A DNA stretch of 57,438 bases from Bacillota bacterium (GCA_023433615.1 JAEZCJ010000219.1:1-57438); one strand, 5' to 3'. Counted from the stretch's first letter, positions 26,173-36,011 are shown. Notes: a model not told the origin generated them from the sequence alone. Program-made: numbers and translations.

Positions 26173-28656
26173 TTACAGTGCTTCGAGCAGAAACCTCCCG
26201 GTATGCGAGGCTGCGACGTTCGCAACGACTTCAGGCGTGCCTGCGGCCACGACCTCTCCGCCGCCCGCTCCCCCTTCGGGCCCGATATCGACGATCCAGT
26301 CGCATTCCCGAATGATATCCAGGTTATGTTCGACCACGATGACCGTATTGCCGGCATCGACGAGCTTATTCAGCAGCACGAGCAATTGGCGGGTATCGCG
26401 AGGATGAAGGCCCGTCGACGGCTCGTCCAGCAAGTAGAGCATGTGCTGCCTCGACTTGCCGCTCAGTTCCTTCGCCAGCCGAATCCGCTGTCCTTCACCG
26501 CCGGATAACGTCACGATCGACTGTCCCCAGTGCAGATATCCGAGCCCAACCTCATGGAGCAAGCCGATCTGCGCATCCATCTTGCTATTGCCCGCCAACA
26601 GCGGCAGACTCTCCTGCACCGTCAAGTCAAGCAGCTCGGAGATCGACAATCCCTTGTATCGGATGCGCAGCACTTCTTCTCGGAACCGCTGCCCTCGGCA
26701 TACCGGGCAGCGCACCTCCATTCCGGGCATGAAGAACATATCCATCGGCACGACGCCCAGCCCTTGGCAATGCTCGCATCTGCCTCCAGGCGTATTGAAG
26801 GAGAAGTGCTTTGCGGTCAGCCCCGCAGCTCGAGCTTCAGGCAGCCCTGCATAGAGGTTCCGCATCGCGGTATATACATCCGTGTACGTCGCCACATTGG
26901 AACGGCTCATCCGGCCGATCGGCGACTGATCGACCTTCACGATCGCATCGATCGCGCCGTACCCGGTAATGTTCTCGCAGCCGTTGCGCTTCTGCTCATC
27001 CGTGCCGCCGGCCGCGACGAGATCGAACAACAGCGTCGATTTGCCGGATCCGGACACGCCCGTGACCGCAATCAGGCAGCCGAGCGGGAACGAGACGTCG
27101 ATATGCTTCAGATTCCGTTCGAACGCGTCTCTTACATGCAGGCGCTGCCCGTTCCCTTCCCTTCTCTTGCGGACGATGCCCCGTCGCGACTGTTCTTCCA
27201 ACAGATAGGCTCCTGTCACGGATTCCGGCTGGCTCATCAGCTCTTGCAGCGTACCTTCGCCGACGACGCGTCCTCCGAAGCTGCCTGCGCCCGGCCCCAT
27301 ATCGATTACATGATCGGCGGCTCGCATCATCTCGATATCATGCTCGATGACCAGCACCGTATTGCCTAGATCGCGAAGCTGCTTCAGCACGTGAATTAGC
27401 CCAGCCGTATCGCGAGGATGGAGTCCTGCTGTCGGTTCATCCAGAATGTATAGCACGCCCGTCAAGCCCGAGCCGATCACGGACGCCAGCCTCAAGCGCT
27501 GTGCCTCACCGCCCGAGAGCGTAACGGACTGCCGGTTCAGCGACAGATAGCCCAGTCCGACATCGACAATGCGCTTCATGCGGACCGTAAGATCATGCAG
27601 CATCGATCCGATCAATTCCTGGTCATCGGCCGGCATCTCTCCCATGAGCCGCTCCAGCCAACTGTGCGCATCCTCAAGCGCCCAATCGGCGATTTCGGCG
27701 ATCGATACGCCGCCTACGGTCACCTCGCGAATCGCAGCCTTGAGTTTAGCGCCGTTGCAGGACTCGCAGACATGTTCACGGAACAGTGCCGCCTCGCCGG
27801 ATTCGCCGCCTTTATCCTTATATCGCCGCCAGATTCCCGGAATGACGCCTTCGAACTTCCCGGCCGTTACCGACTTAGGAGGCTTCGCGTCCGGATAATG
27901 CCGCATGAATTCCTCGCTCTCTGCTCCGTAATACAACAGATCGCGCTGCGCTTGTCCGTAATCCCGCAGCGGCAAGTTCGGATCGAATTCGAACCCGTAG
28001 TGATTGCCGGCCGTCTGCAGGATCGCTGCATTGTATTTATTGATTACGTCATACCAGAAAGTGACGCAGCCGCCCAGCAGGCTTCGATCCTGATCGAACA
28101 CCGCGTCCAGGTCGAGCATGACGGTATGGCCGAGCCCGCTGCATGTCTCGCATGCCCCTTCCGGCGTATTGTAGGAGTAATGCCTCACAGTCCAACGTTC
28201 CAGCTCGGCCGAACAGCCGGGACAGCGGATCGTTCCCGCCGCCCCCTCCGGATCGCCGTCTGCCGCCGAATCGGGACCGGGAACGAATCGCGTGCCGCAT
28301 GTCGGGCATCCGCGTTCGCCGAGCTTTTCGTAGATGACGCGCAAGTACGTATGAATATCCGTCACCGTGCCGACGGTCGACCTCGGATTCCGGTTCGTCA
28401 CGTGCTGACCGACGCTGATCGACGGTGACAGCCCGACGATCGAATCGACCTTCGGCTTGGCGACCGCATCCGAAGTCATTCCCATCGATTCCATATATTG
28501 CCGCTGGCATTCGCGCTGCAAGGTGTCCATCGCAAGCGTCGACTTGCCCGATCCGGACGGTCCCGTCAGGACGACCAGCTTGTGCTTCGGGATGCGAAGC
28601 GTCACGTTCTTCAGATTGTTCTCCCTAGCGCCTCGAATCTCGATATAATCCTTCAA
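26173..28656 (-). CDS. UvrA2/DrrC-type ABC-class protein
   Basis: 827 aa, clearly UvrA-related: two ABC ATPase halves (GPSGSGKST near residue 32 and GVSGSGKST near 540), signatures TLSGGEAQRLRL and TLSGGEGQRIRL, and several zinc Cys pairs (CPTCG, CPGC, CEHCQG, CPVCRG). It is over 100 residues shorter than housekeeping UvrA, as expected for UvrA2/DrrC proteins without the UvrB-binding insert. Start: TTG at 28656, 9 bases after GAGGAGG; the ATG at 28665 abuts the site. It follows DrrA- and DrrB-like genes, the order of the daunorubicin resistance set, so protection of DNA from an intercalating drug is a good guess. Confidence 0.88.
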   Translation of the reverse strand: MKDYIEIRGARENNLKNVTLRIPKHKLVVLTGPSGSGKSTLAMDTLQRECQRQYMESMGMTSDAVAKPKVDSIVGLSPSISVGQHVTNRNPRSTVGTVTDIHTYLRVIYEKLGERGCPTCGTRFVPGPDSAADGDPEGAAGTIRCPGCSAELERWTVRHYSYNTPEGACETCSGLGHTVMLDLDAVFDQDRSLLGGCVTFWYDVINKYNAAILQTAGNHYGFEFDPNLPLRDYGQAQRDLLYYGAESEEFMRHYPDAKPPKSVTAGKFEGVIPGIWRRYKDKGGESGEAALFREHVCESCNGAKLKAAIREVTVGGVSIAEIADWALEDAHSWLERLMGEMPADDQELIGSMLHDLTVRMKRIVDVGLGYLSLNRQSVTLSGGEAQRLRLASVIGSGLTGVLYILDEPTAGLHPRDTAGLIHVLKQLRDLGNTVLVIEHDIEMMRAADHVIDMGPGAGSFGGRVVGEGTLQELMSQPESVTGAYLLEEQSRRGIVRKRREGNGQRLHVRDAFERNLKHIDVSFPLGCLIAVTGVSGSGKSTLLFDLVAAGGTDEQKRNGCENITGYGAIDAIVKVDQSPIGRMSRSNVATYTDVYTAMRNLYAGLPEARAAGLTAKHFSFNTPGGRCEHCQGLGVVPMDMFFMPGMEVRCPVCRGQRFREEVLRIRYKGLSISELLDLTVQESLPLLAGNSKMDAQIGLLHEVGLGYLHWGQSIVTLSGGEGQRIRLAKELSGKSRQHMLYLLDEPSTGLHPRDTRQLLVLLNKLVDAGNTVIVVEHNLDIIRECDWIVDIGPEGGAGGGEVVAAGTPEVVANVAASHTGRFLLEAL

Positions 28657-28692
28657 TTGCCGCATCCTCCTCGATTAAGTAGGTGTTGTATG

Positions 28693-29520
28693 CTATTGCT
28701 TCGCCTTGTTCATGTACGATCGCCAAGCGAGCGGAGCGAATACGAGCAGGATCGCCGTCATGCCTGCGAGCGAGACGAGTACGTCCTGCGCAGTGCCCGT
28801 TCCGTGCATGACACCGCGGGCAGCCGCCGACGCGAAGCTGACGGGATTGTAAGCCACGACGCTTCCGAGCCAATCCGGCATCGTCGACGTATCCGCGAAC
28901 ACGTTGCTCGTGAACAGCAGGGGATACAGAACGACATACGTCATGCTCGTGATCGACTCCGCTTTCTTGGCGATGACGCCGATCCATGCGAATATCCAGC
29001 TGATGCAGAAGGCGTAATAGATGACCAGCAGCATACCCAGCAGGACCCCGGCGGCGCCTGCGTCCGGCCGGAAGCCTAGCAGCATCCCGATCGCGATGGT
29101 CGTAACCAATGCTGCCGCGTAAGACATCAGATTGACCAGCATCGTGCCGATGATCGCCGCCGGCTGCCAGAACGGCAGCGTGCGGAACCGGTTGAATACG
29201 CCGCGGTCGATGTCATTTTTGATCGCGATTCCGATGTAGACCGTCATGCTCGTCACCGTATAGACCAGCATGCCCGGCAGCAAGAACTGCAGGTATCCGC
29301 CGGTCGAGCCGGAGATCGCGCCGCCGAACATGTACGTGAAGATCAGCAGGAAGATCACGGGGAAAATCACGACGTCGATCGCCATATACGGGAGCATGTT
29401 CATGGTTCGCTTCATCGCGCGCCAAGTGAATGTCGATACGGCGTGCAGCACATTCGGGCGCTTAGGCCGGTCGGCTGCTCGAGCAACCAAATGCTGCAGG
29501 CTGGCAGAATTCTCGCTCAT
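28693..29520 (-). CDS. ABC-2 permease, DrrB-like
   Basis: 275 aa, six TM segments with the DrrB/NodJ-type pattern: FGGAISGSTGGYLQFLLPGMLVY, DIDRGVFNRFRTLP and NPVSFASAAARGVM. It forms the membrane pore of a drug exporter with the preceding ATPase; start and stop overlap by four bases (ATGA), so they are coupled. The UvrA-like gene follows 37 bases later. Confidence 0.9.
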   Translation of the reverse strand: MSENSASLQHLVARAADRPKRPNVLHAVSTFTWRAMKRTMNMLPYMAIDVVIFPVIFLLIFTYMFGGAISGSTGGYLQFLLPGMLVYTVTSMTVYIGIAIKNDIDRGVFNRFRTLPFWQPAAIIGTMLVNLMSYAAALVTTIAIGMLLGFRPDAGAAGVLLGMLLVIYYAFCISWIFAWIGVIAKKAESITSMTYVVLYPLLFTSNVFADTSTMPDWLGSVVAYNPVSFASAAARGVMHGTGTAQDVLVSLAGMTAILLVFAPLAWRSYMNKAKQ

Positions 29521-30488
29521 GAGGCACTCTCCTCCTTCGTGATGTCCGCATGGCGGCCCGTCAGCGCGAGGAACACCTCATCGAGACTCGGCTGACCGAG
29601 CGAGAATTGCATAGGTGCAAGTCCCGTGCGGGACAATTCGGCTAAGGCACGCGAAGCAAGCTCCGGATCGTTGGTCGGGATGGATAACGCCGCAGGCTCG
29701 TCATGCAGGCGAGCCTGCGTGCCGATTATTCGCTCCAGCAGCTCGGCTCCCGCGGTACGCTGCTCGGGCAAGGCGAATCTGACGTGTACCGTGCCGGAGC
29801 CGACGGAGGATTTCAATTCCCCTCCCGTGCCTTCCGCGATCACGGTGCCTCCGTCGACGACAGCCAGACGATCAGCCAATTGATCTGCCTCCTCCAGGTA
29901 TTGCGTCGTCAGCAGCACGGTTGTGCCGCTCTTCACGAGCGACCGCACGATCTCCCAGACGCCGTTCCGGCTCCGTGGGTCGAGACCGGTCGTAGGTTCG
30001 TCCAGGAACAGCAGGTCCGGCTTGACGATCATGGTCGCGGCAATGTCCAGTCTCCTGCGCATTCCGCCGGAATATTGACCGGCCGGCCGCGCAGCTGCCT
30101 CGGTCAACTCTAGCGCCTGCAGCAGCTCATCTGCTCTCGCCGCAGCCGCCCGCCTCCCGTATCCGGTCAATCGGCCGAACAGTACCAGATTGTCGCGACC
30201 GCTGAGCTCTTCGTCCACTGCGGCGAACTGTCCTGTCAATCCGACTCTGGCGCGGACAGCCGAAGCGTCGCGCACGACGTCGAGTCCGAAGATCCGGGCA
30301 GAGCCGCTATCAGGGCGCAGCAACGTGGCTAGTATGCTTACAAGCGTTGTCTTGCCCGCTCCGTTAGGGCCCAATACGGCATAGACGGTCCCTGCCGGTA
30401 CTTGCATGTCGATGCCCTGCAGTACGTTAACGCTTCCGAACGATTTGCGCAGCGATCGTACTTCGATTGCATGCTCGATAGTTGGCAT
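29517..30488 (-). CDS. ABC ATPase, DrrA-like (antibiotic export)
   Basis: 323 aa. Walker A GPNGAGKTT, YSGGMRRRLD signature, LLFLDEPTTGLDPRSR, then the long C-terminal extension of DrrA-type ATPases with SLDEVFLALTGR near the end. Powers the DrrB-like permease. ATG just after AAGGAGG. First gene of the operon; the divergent double-MerR regulator gene begins 215 bases away. Confidence 0.92.
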   Translation of the reverse strand: MPTIEHAIEVRSLRKSFGSVNVLQGIDMQVPAGTVYAVLGPNGAGKTTLVSILATLLRPDSGSARIFGLDVVRDASAVRARVGLTGQFAAVDEELSGRDNLVLFGRLTGYGRRAAAARADELLQALELTEAAARPAGQYSGGMRRRLDIAATMIVKPDLLFLDEPTTGLDPRSRNGVWEIVRSLVKSGTTVLLTTQYLEEADQLADRLAVVDGGTVIAEGTGGELKSSVGSGTVHVRFALPEQRTAGAELLERIIGTQARLHDEPAALSIPTNDPELASRALAELSRTGLAPMQFSLGQPSLDEVFLALTGRHADITKEESAS

Positions 30489-30703
30489 AATTCCTCCTTG
30501 GTCTGATTGTCGTTCAACTTATCAACAACAGTATACCGATCGATCACTGACATCTATTTGTCAGCGATTCAACCTCCTTTTCCCGGAAGATACCTTAATC
30601 TTATAACATTCATGCAAATGCTAAGGTTTGTGATATTATGAAGTGATATATAGGAGAATGGGGAACGAAAAGCTTAGATGTGGACTTGAAGGTTACAACT
30701 TGA

Positions 30704-31444
30704 ATGATTCTAGTGAAAGGTAGGGGAAAGTACTTGCCGATTCGACCGATCGACATCGCCAAGCGCCTGCACATCAGCACAAGCGCGCTTCGCAATTATG
30801 AGGAATTCGGCATTGTTCCGCCTGTTGAGCGAGGGGCGAACGGCTACCGGATTTATACGGATCTCCATGTCGCGTATTTCGAATGCATCTGTGCCATGAG
30901 TCCGGGCTTCGGCATGGGGCTCACGTCGAGTGTGATGCGCATGCTCATTCGAGGCGAGATGAACGATGCGTTATGGCAGGTGAACGATGCCATGGCCGCG
31001 CTCCAGCAGGAGAAGGTCATGTCAGAACAGACGATTCGCGTGCTGGATACCAAGGAGCTGGACAACGTTGATGCGCGGGGGCGCCGCAAGTGGATGACGA
31101 TCGGCGAAGTGTCGAAGGAGACCGGGTTGCCTGCCTCCGCTATTCGCCATTGGGAGAAGATGGGGTTAATCGAGGTGTCGCGCAGCGACGAGAACGGCTA
31201 TCGAACGTTCAGTCCGACACAAATCCGGCAGATTCTCATCATCGGTACGCTGCGCAGGGCCGTCTGGTCGCTCGACGTGATCAAACGGGTCATTAAGGAG
31301 CTCGACCATAACAATCTTGAACAGGCGAGACAGATCGCAAGAGACTCGCTGCAATTCTTGCATAATATCAACCGCAGCAGAATGCGCGGCATTCAGTATC
31401 TGAACGCGCTTATCGAACGAATCGAGACTCCGACAGCACGCTAA
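30704..31444 (+). CDS. MerR family regulator with two HTH domains
   Basis: 246 aa, cytoplasmic. Two MerR winged-helix DNA-binding domains lie in tandem: residues ~14-80 (RPIDIAKRLHISTSALRNYEEFGIV and on) and ~130-200 (TIGEVSKETGLPASAIRHWE and on). A short dimerisation helix ends the protein; there is no metal-binding Cys set or large drug-binding domain. Start ATG at 30704 is 11 bases after AAGG; a TTG at 30734 lies 8 bases after AGGGG and would remove ten residues. Being divergent from the drrABC-like operon, it is the likely regulator of that operon. Its end overlaps the convergent small membrane gene by 35 bases. Confidence 0.88.
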   Translation: MILVKGRGKYLPIRPIDIAKRLHISTSALRNYEEFGIVPPVERGANGYRIYTDLHVAYFECICAMSPGFGMGLTSSVMRMLIRGEMNDALWQVNDAMAALQQEKVMSEQTIRVLDTKELDNVDARGRRKWMTIGEVSKETGLPASAIRHWEKMGLIEVSRSDENGYRTFSPTQIRQILIIGTLRRAVWSLDVIKRVIKELDHNNLEQARQIARDSLQFLHNINRSRMRGIQYLNALIERIETPTAR

Positions 31445-31751
31445 TCGGATATAGGATGATCAGGCAAAGCGAGACGATAATCGACTGTTCGAATCGCGTT
31501 CGGAACAGCTCGACGGACCAGCGGTCTTCCCCGATGATCCAGTAGGCCACCGGATTCGCGATGCCGATCCCGTCGCTCGCTTCCGGAATCATCATGGCCA
31601 GCGTAACGTTCTGCGCGAGGCAGACTAGCGCGACTAGCGAAAGGGCGATCGCCGTTGCGATCCCTTTCGAGAATGGGTAAGGTACGCCTGCCCTTCGGAA
31701 AGCGAGAGTCGCTGCGATGACAAAGATGCTAGAGCCTAATAGAAAGAGCAT
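31410..31751 (-). CDS. Small membrane protein of unknown function
   Basis: 113 aa with three or four TM segments (MLFLLGSSIFVIAATLAF, IATAIALSLVALVCLA, IIVSLCLIILYPIS). I do not recognise a family. The ATG at 31751 is 8 bases after AAGGAGG, which itself overlaps an earlier ATG (31769) that would lack a site. It runs tail-to-tail into the MerR gene. Confidence 0.65.
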   Translation of the reverse strand: MLFLLGSSIFVIAATLAFRRAGVPYPFSKGIATAIALSLVALVCLAQNVTLAMMIPEASDGIGIANPVAYWIIGEDRWSVELFRTRFEQSIIVSLCLIILYPISVLSESRFVR

Positions 31752-32276
31752 CCATTCCGCCTCCTTCATACTTGTGAGCGCTTACGCCAATCCTTCCGGC
31801 TATATCCTCATGCTGCACGGTGCAAGCTCCTGCTTCAAGTTACATGCTCATGCCCCTGCCTCATGCACCGAGCTAAGCCTACAAGCTGCAATCCATGCTG
31901 CAGTATCAATTAGCGAAGCATCGTCTCTATCCGTGTACCAACATGCGCTATTCAGGCCGATTTGCGAGGACACTATTGAATAATAGACGAAAATGCGCTA
32001 AAGCGAGCGTTAGTTCGCAATTTGCGCATTTACAATGAATTCGGCATTAGAGACAGTACCCGGCGCCTCAATAGCGCATAGCGAGAAATTAATTAACGCA
32101 TATATTGCGCTATTGTGATTAAGAATGCCTGTGATCTGATTCCACAACCTCCGGATGAATGCCAGCAATCAACCGAATGCCTGGTCTGATCGACCACCGA
32201 GCCTAGCCCGCTTCCCACGCATAGTATACTTGACCGCAAAGCCTAGACCGCTCCCGCCTTCGTACCGGCCCGGCCT
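31752..32276. repeat. Gene-free 525 bases with degenerate TGCGCTATT repeats
   Basis: No gene with a plausible start was found. The motif TGCGCTATT or a near copy occurs at 31944, 31994 (TGCGCTAAA) and 32106, and inverted at 32070; the first two are 50 bases apart and the second and third 112. CAATAGCGCA (32069-32078) and TGCGCTATTG (32106-32115) form an inverted repeat. These look like decayed members of the phased intergenic repeats seen elsewhere in the window. Confidence 0.4.
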
Positions 32277-33764
32277 TCAATTCGCGTCTGCAACTGCCGT
32301 CCCGGCCAATTCCCCGAGCGCCTGCCGGGCGGTTGCTTTGCCCTGTCGGATGCAGTCCGGCAGTCCGATGCCGTCGATCGCGTTGCCGATCACGTACACG
32401 CCGGGCAACTGCTCGGCCAGCTCCTCCTGCAACCCCTGAATGGCCTCGACATGGCCGACCGGATACTGCGGCATCGAATGACGCAGCCGCGTAATCTCGG
32501 TGAACAGCGGCTTGACGTCTGCCCGAATGCCGAGAATATCGCGAATATCCTGCAGCACGGCGGCCGTCAGCTGATCATCGGGCAGCTCCACGCTGGCTTC
32601 ATCGTTCGCGCGTCCAACATAGCACCGCAGCAGCACTTTATCCTGCGGGGACGTGTGCAGCCACTTGGACGACGTCCAGGTGCATGCCGTGATATGCCTG
32701 CCCTCCGTGCGCGGCACCAAGAAGCCGGAGCCGGCAAAGTCAAGGCCGAAAGCAGCCTTGTCGAACGCAAGAACGACATTCGCAACGGATACATAGTCGA
32801 TATTGCGCAGCGCCGATACATCGACATGCGAATCGAGCAGCGGCGATGCCGCGAAAGCAGGCGTGCTCACGATGACGGCATCGGCCGCGAGCGTCTCGCC
32901 GTTATCGAGTTCAACAGCATATCGCCTTCCATTCAGGATTGCTCCTGCATCCGTCTTCCGGACCGCAACCGCGCTGCGGCCCATTCGCCGTTCGCAGCCG
33001 GCAAGCGCGGCATCGAGCGCCTCCACCATCGTCGACAGCCCTCTGCGGAACGTCAAGAACGGCGCGCCGCGAAACCGCGGATCGACAGGCGTGCCGCCCC
33101 CGGCAGCCCCCTTCTTCACGCTCATCCGCATCCCGCGAATCAAGCTGCCGTACTTGCGCTCGGACTCCCGGAATTGCGGGAATGTCGCGCGCAAGCTGAG
33201 CTTGTTCAATTCGCCGGCATAAATGCCGGCGAGCAGCGGCTCGGCTACCCGCTCGACGACTTCGGAGCCCATACGCCGCTCGAGGAACGAGCCGACCGAC
33301 TCGTCCTGCGTTCCCTTCCGGGCCGGCAGGACGAAGTCCAGCGCCGCTCTCAGCTTCGCCATCGGCGACAGGAGACCTGTCGTCGCGAAAGGCATGACCT
33401 CCGTCGGCACGCCAAGCACGAGCCCTTGCGGCATCGGATACAGCTTGTTGCGATGCACGATGTAGGCCCGTTTGCCCGACGGGTTGATCTTCGTCAGTTC
33501 GCCTGCGATCCCAAGATCATCGGCCAGATCGATGATCGCTTGCTTGCGCGTCAGGAACGAATCCGGCCCCTTCTCGATAACGAAGCCGTCCGTCCGCAGC
33601 GTCTCGATTTTGCCGCCCAGCCGGTCCGACTTCTCGATCATCATCACTTGCAGCGGGATGCCGCGCTCCGCCGCCATTCGCCGCAAATAAAAAGCGGAGC
33701 TCAGCCCGCTGATGCCCCCGCCAATTATTACGATGCGCATGTCTCGCTCATGATCCGTCGCCAT
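32277..33764 (-). CDS. hemY: Coproporphyrinogen III oxidase / protoporphyrinogen oxidase (HemY, CgoX)
   Basis: 495 aa FAD enzyme. GGGISGLSSAFYL (dinucleotide fold, N-terminus), IEKSDRLGGKIETL and the C-terminal GVYVIGNAIDGIGLPDCIRQG define the family. In Firmicutes this enzyme oxidises coproporphyrinogen III to coproporphyrin III in the coproporphyrin-dependent haem route. Start ATG 33764, after GAGAGG. It is the last of three haem genes, downstream of hemE and hemH, as in Bacillus. Confidence 0.94.
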   Translation of the reverse strand: MATDHERDMRIVIIGGGISGLSSAFYLRRMAAERGIPLQVMMIEKSDRLGGKIETLRTDGFVIEKGPDSFLTRKQAIIDLADDLGIAGELTKINPSGKRAYIVHRNKLYPMPQGLVLGVPTEVMPFATTGLLSPMAKLRAALDFVLPARKGTQDESVGSFLERRMGSEVVERVAEPLLAGIYAGELNKLSLRATFPQFRESERKYGSLIRGMRMSVKKGAAGGGTPVDPRFRGAPFLTFRRGLSTMVEALDAALAGCERRMGRSAVAVRKTDAGAILNGRRYAVELDNGETLAADAVIVSTPAFAASPLLDSHVDVSALRNIDYVSVANVVLAFDKAAFGLDFAGSGFLVPRTEGRHITACTWTSSKWLHTSPQDKVLLRCYVGRANDEASVELPDDQLTAAVLQDIRDILGIRADVKPLFTEITRLRHSMPQYPVGHVEAIQGLQEELAEQLPGVYVIGNAIDGIGLPDCIRQGKATARQALGELAGTAVADAN

Positions 33765-33819
33765 GATGGTCAACCTCTCTCTTCTGTGCGCTTACAACTT
33801 GCGAATTCCATCTATCCGC

Positions 33820-34755
33820 CTACAGCCCATTCTCGACGGCAGCTTCGACCGATTCTGCCAGCGTCTCCATGTAGAACGGATCCGTATTCAGCATCTCGAT
33901 CCGTTCCAAGTGCATCCCCAGCTTCGCAGCGAATGCCTTCGCTTCGATATCCAAGTCATACAGCACCTCCAGATGATCGGAGACGAAGCCGATCGGCGCG
34001 GACAGCACCTGCTGCACGCCTTCCGTCTGAAGACGTTCCATCGTCTCGAGAATATCCGGTCCGAGCCATGGCTCGCGCGTCCGCCCGGCGCTCTGCCACG
34101 TGAACTCCCAATTCGTGACGCCCGCTGCTTCCGCTACGGCAGCAGACGTTGCCATCAGCTGCTTCACGTACGGGTCGCCCATCTCCAATATCCGCTCCGG
34201 CAAGCTATGCGCGCTGAACAGCACCTTCACAGCTGCAGGCTCTACATCAGTACCGAACTTGCGTAGCCCTGCTACCAAGCGGTCTGCCAGCGTCGCGATC
34301 AGCTTCGGATGCAGATGGTACTCCTCCACGAACGACATCCGAATGCCGGCTTCTTCCGCCTTCTCCTGCGCACGCTTGATATAGGTGCCGACGCTCATCA
34401 CCGAATAATGCGGCGCCAGCACAATGCCCACCGCTTCGGTAATTCCGTCCTTCGCCATCTCCTCGACGCCGTCCTCGATATAAGGCCGCGCATGCTTGAG
34501 GCCCTGATAGCACCGGTATTGGCCGGGCTTCATGCGATCAAGTACCGCCTGCAGGCCCTCGACTTGACGGTTCGTATTCTCGCGCAGCGGGAAGACGCCG
34601 CCGACGATTGCCTCATAGCGCTGCTTCAGCTCGGCTAGCTGCTCAGGCGTCGGCGCATGGCCGCGCCTAATATGCGTATAGTAAGCTTCGATATCTTCCA
34701 TGGATTCCGGCGTGCCATAGGACATGACGAGAACGCCGATTAACCGATCAGGCAT
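33820..34755 (-). CDS. hemH: Ferrochelatase (coproporphyrin ferrochelatase)
   Basis: 311 aa, no membrane segment. LVMSYGTPESMEDIEAYYTHIRRG near the N-terminus, LFSAHSLPERI with the catalytic His, and WQSAGRTREPWLGPDI are ferrochelatase signatures. Inserts iron into coproporphyrin III (Firmicutes route). ATG after AAGGAGG. Its start overlaps the hemE stop by 8 bases, and hemY starts 55 bases after its end. Confidence 0.94.
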   Translation of the reverse strand: MPDRLIGVLVMSYGTPESMEDIEAYYTHIRRGHAPTPEQLAELKQRYEAIVGGVFPLRENTNRQVEGLQAVLDRMKPGQYRCYQGLKHARPYIEDGVEEMAKDGITEAVGIVLAPHYSVMSVGTYIKRAQEKAEEAGIRMSFVEEYHLHPKLIATLADRLVAGLRKFGTDVEPAAVKVLFSAHSLPERILEMGDPYVKQLMATSAAVAEAAGVTNWEFTWQSAGRTREPWLGPDILETMERLQTEGVQQVLSAPIGFVSDHLEVLYDLDIEAKAFAAKLGMHLERIEMLNTDPFYMETLAESVEAAVENGL

Positions 34756-35833
34756 GGCCGGCAGCCTCCTTCTTGCCGCCTGCCGCGCCGGACGCGATGC
34801 GGTCCGCCGAGTAGCGGTGCACATATTCCGTCAGCTGCCGCAGCTTATCCAGCGACGCCTCCGGGAACAGACCGTGACCCAGGTTGAAGATATAGCCCGG
34901 TTCTTCGATTCCTTGGTCGATGATTCTGCGCGCTTCGGCCTCGATCACTTCCATAGGGGCGGTCAGCACGACGGGATCCAGATTGCCCTGAACGGCGAAT
35001 TGCCCGCTGCCGCCTAGACGCTTGCGGCCTTCCGACACCGATACGCGCCAGTCGAGACCGATTACATCCGCTTGGAGCGACCGCAGCGTAGGCAGCAATT
35101 CCCCCGAGCTCACGCCGGGAAAATAGATTTTCGGCTGCGGCAAATCCGACAGCTCCGCGAAAATGCGCGTGATCGTCGGCAGCACGAAGCGCTCAAAATC
35201 ATGCGGCGCAAGCGCGCCTACCCAGCTATCGAACAATTGGAACGCCTGGCCGCCTGCGGCCATATGCGCTCGCAAATAGGTGATGACCATATCGCCCAGC
35301 TTGCCCATCAGACGGTCCCATAGCTCAGGCTCGCCGTACATCATCGCCTTCGTCTTCAAGTAATTGCGCGAAGGGCGTCCTTCGATCAGGTAGCTCGCGA
35401 TCGTGAACGGAGCGCCTGCGAACGTAATCAGCGGCACATCCAGCTCGCGGCTGAGGATACGGATCGTCTCGATGACATGTGACAGATCCCCTTCCACATC
35501 GATCGGCCGCAGCCTGTCGACGTCCGCCGCAGCACGAATCGGATTGTCGATGACAGGTCCGACGTTCTGAACGATATCAAAATCGATCCCGATCGAAGCG
35601 ACGGGATTCATAATGTCCGAATACAGAATGGCCGCGTCCACGCCGAGCTTGCGGACCGGCATCATCGTGACTTCGGCAGCCAGCTCGGGCTGGCGGCATA
35701 TCTCAAGCAAAGAATACTTCTCTTTAATTGTGCGGTAGTCAGGATCGTAACGCCCCGCTTGACGCATGTACCAGACCGGTACGCGATCAACGTTCTCCTG
35801 CCGGCACGCCCGGATGAAACGGTCGTTATTCAT
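34748..35833 (-). CDS. hemE: Uroporphyrinogen decarboxylase
   Basis: 361 aa. PVWYMRQAGRYDPDYR, ITFAGAPFTIASYLIEG and FNLGHGLFPEA are the family's active-site signatures. Converts uroporphyrinogen III to coproporphyrinogen III, feeding hemY and hemH beside it. ATG after GGAG. First gene of the hemE-hemH-hemY operon. Confidence 0.95.
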   Translation of the reverse strand: MNNDRFIRACRQENVDRVPVWYMRQAGRYDPDYRTIKEKYSLLEICRQPELAAEVTMMPVRKLGVDAAILYSDIMNPVASIGIDFDIVQNVGPVIDNPIRAAADVDRLRPIDVEGDLSHVIETIRILSRELDVPLITFAGAPFTIASYLIEGRPSRNYLKTKAMMYGEPELWDRLMGKLGDMVITYLRAHMAAGGQAFQLFDSWVGALAPHDFERFVLPTITRIFAELSDLPQPKIYFPGVSSGELLPTLRSLQADVIGLDWRVSVSEGRKRLGGSGQFAVQGNLDPVVLTAPMEVIEAEARRIIDQGIEEPGYIFNLGHGLFPEASLDKLRQLTEYVHRYSADRIASGAAGGKKEAAGHA

Positions 35834-35952
35834 TTAGGCACTCCATTTCGCTCGTTTTCTCTTCGTTACCATTATGCCCTAGTTGCACCAGCCTAACAAC
35901 CGCCAACCTTCGACGATCAATGACAATCCTATGACATTCGGACCCTTAACGC

Positions 35953-35990
35953 GAACAAAGACACCTGCATGAACGCCATACAGGTGCCTG
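35953..35990 (-). terminator. Probable terminator of siderophore-uptake operon
   Basis: Minus strand AGGCACCTGTATG, loop, CATGCAGGTGTCT then TTGTT: imperfect 13-bp stem with a short T-run, about 20 bases after the FhuF-like stop codon. Confidence 0.55.
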
Positions 35991-36011
35991 CTATTCGTAC
36001 GTATGCCACGC

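Noticed and set aside
26173..28656. Housekeeping uvrA
   Set aside because: Over 100 residues shorter than UvrA and in operon with a drug ABC exporter; UvrA2/DrrC fits better.
32451..34103. 550-codon plus-strand frame opposite hemY and hemH
   Set aside because: Shadow of the GC-rich haem genes; composition is Arg/Gln/His-rich and no motif is seen.
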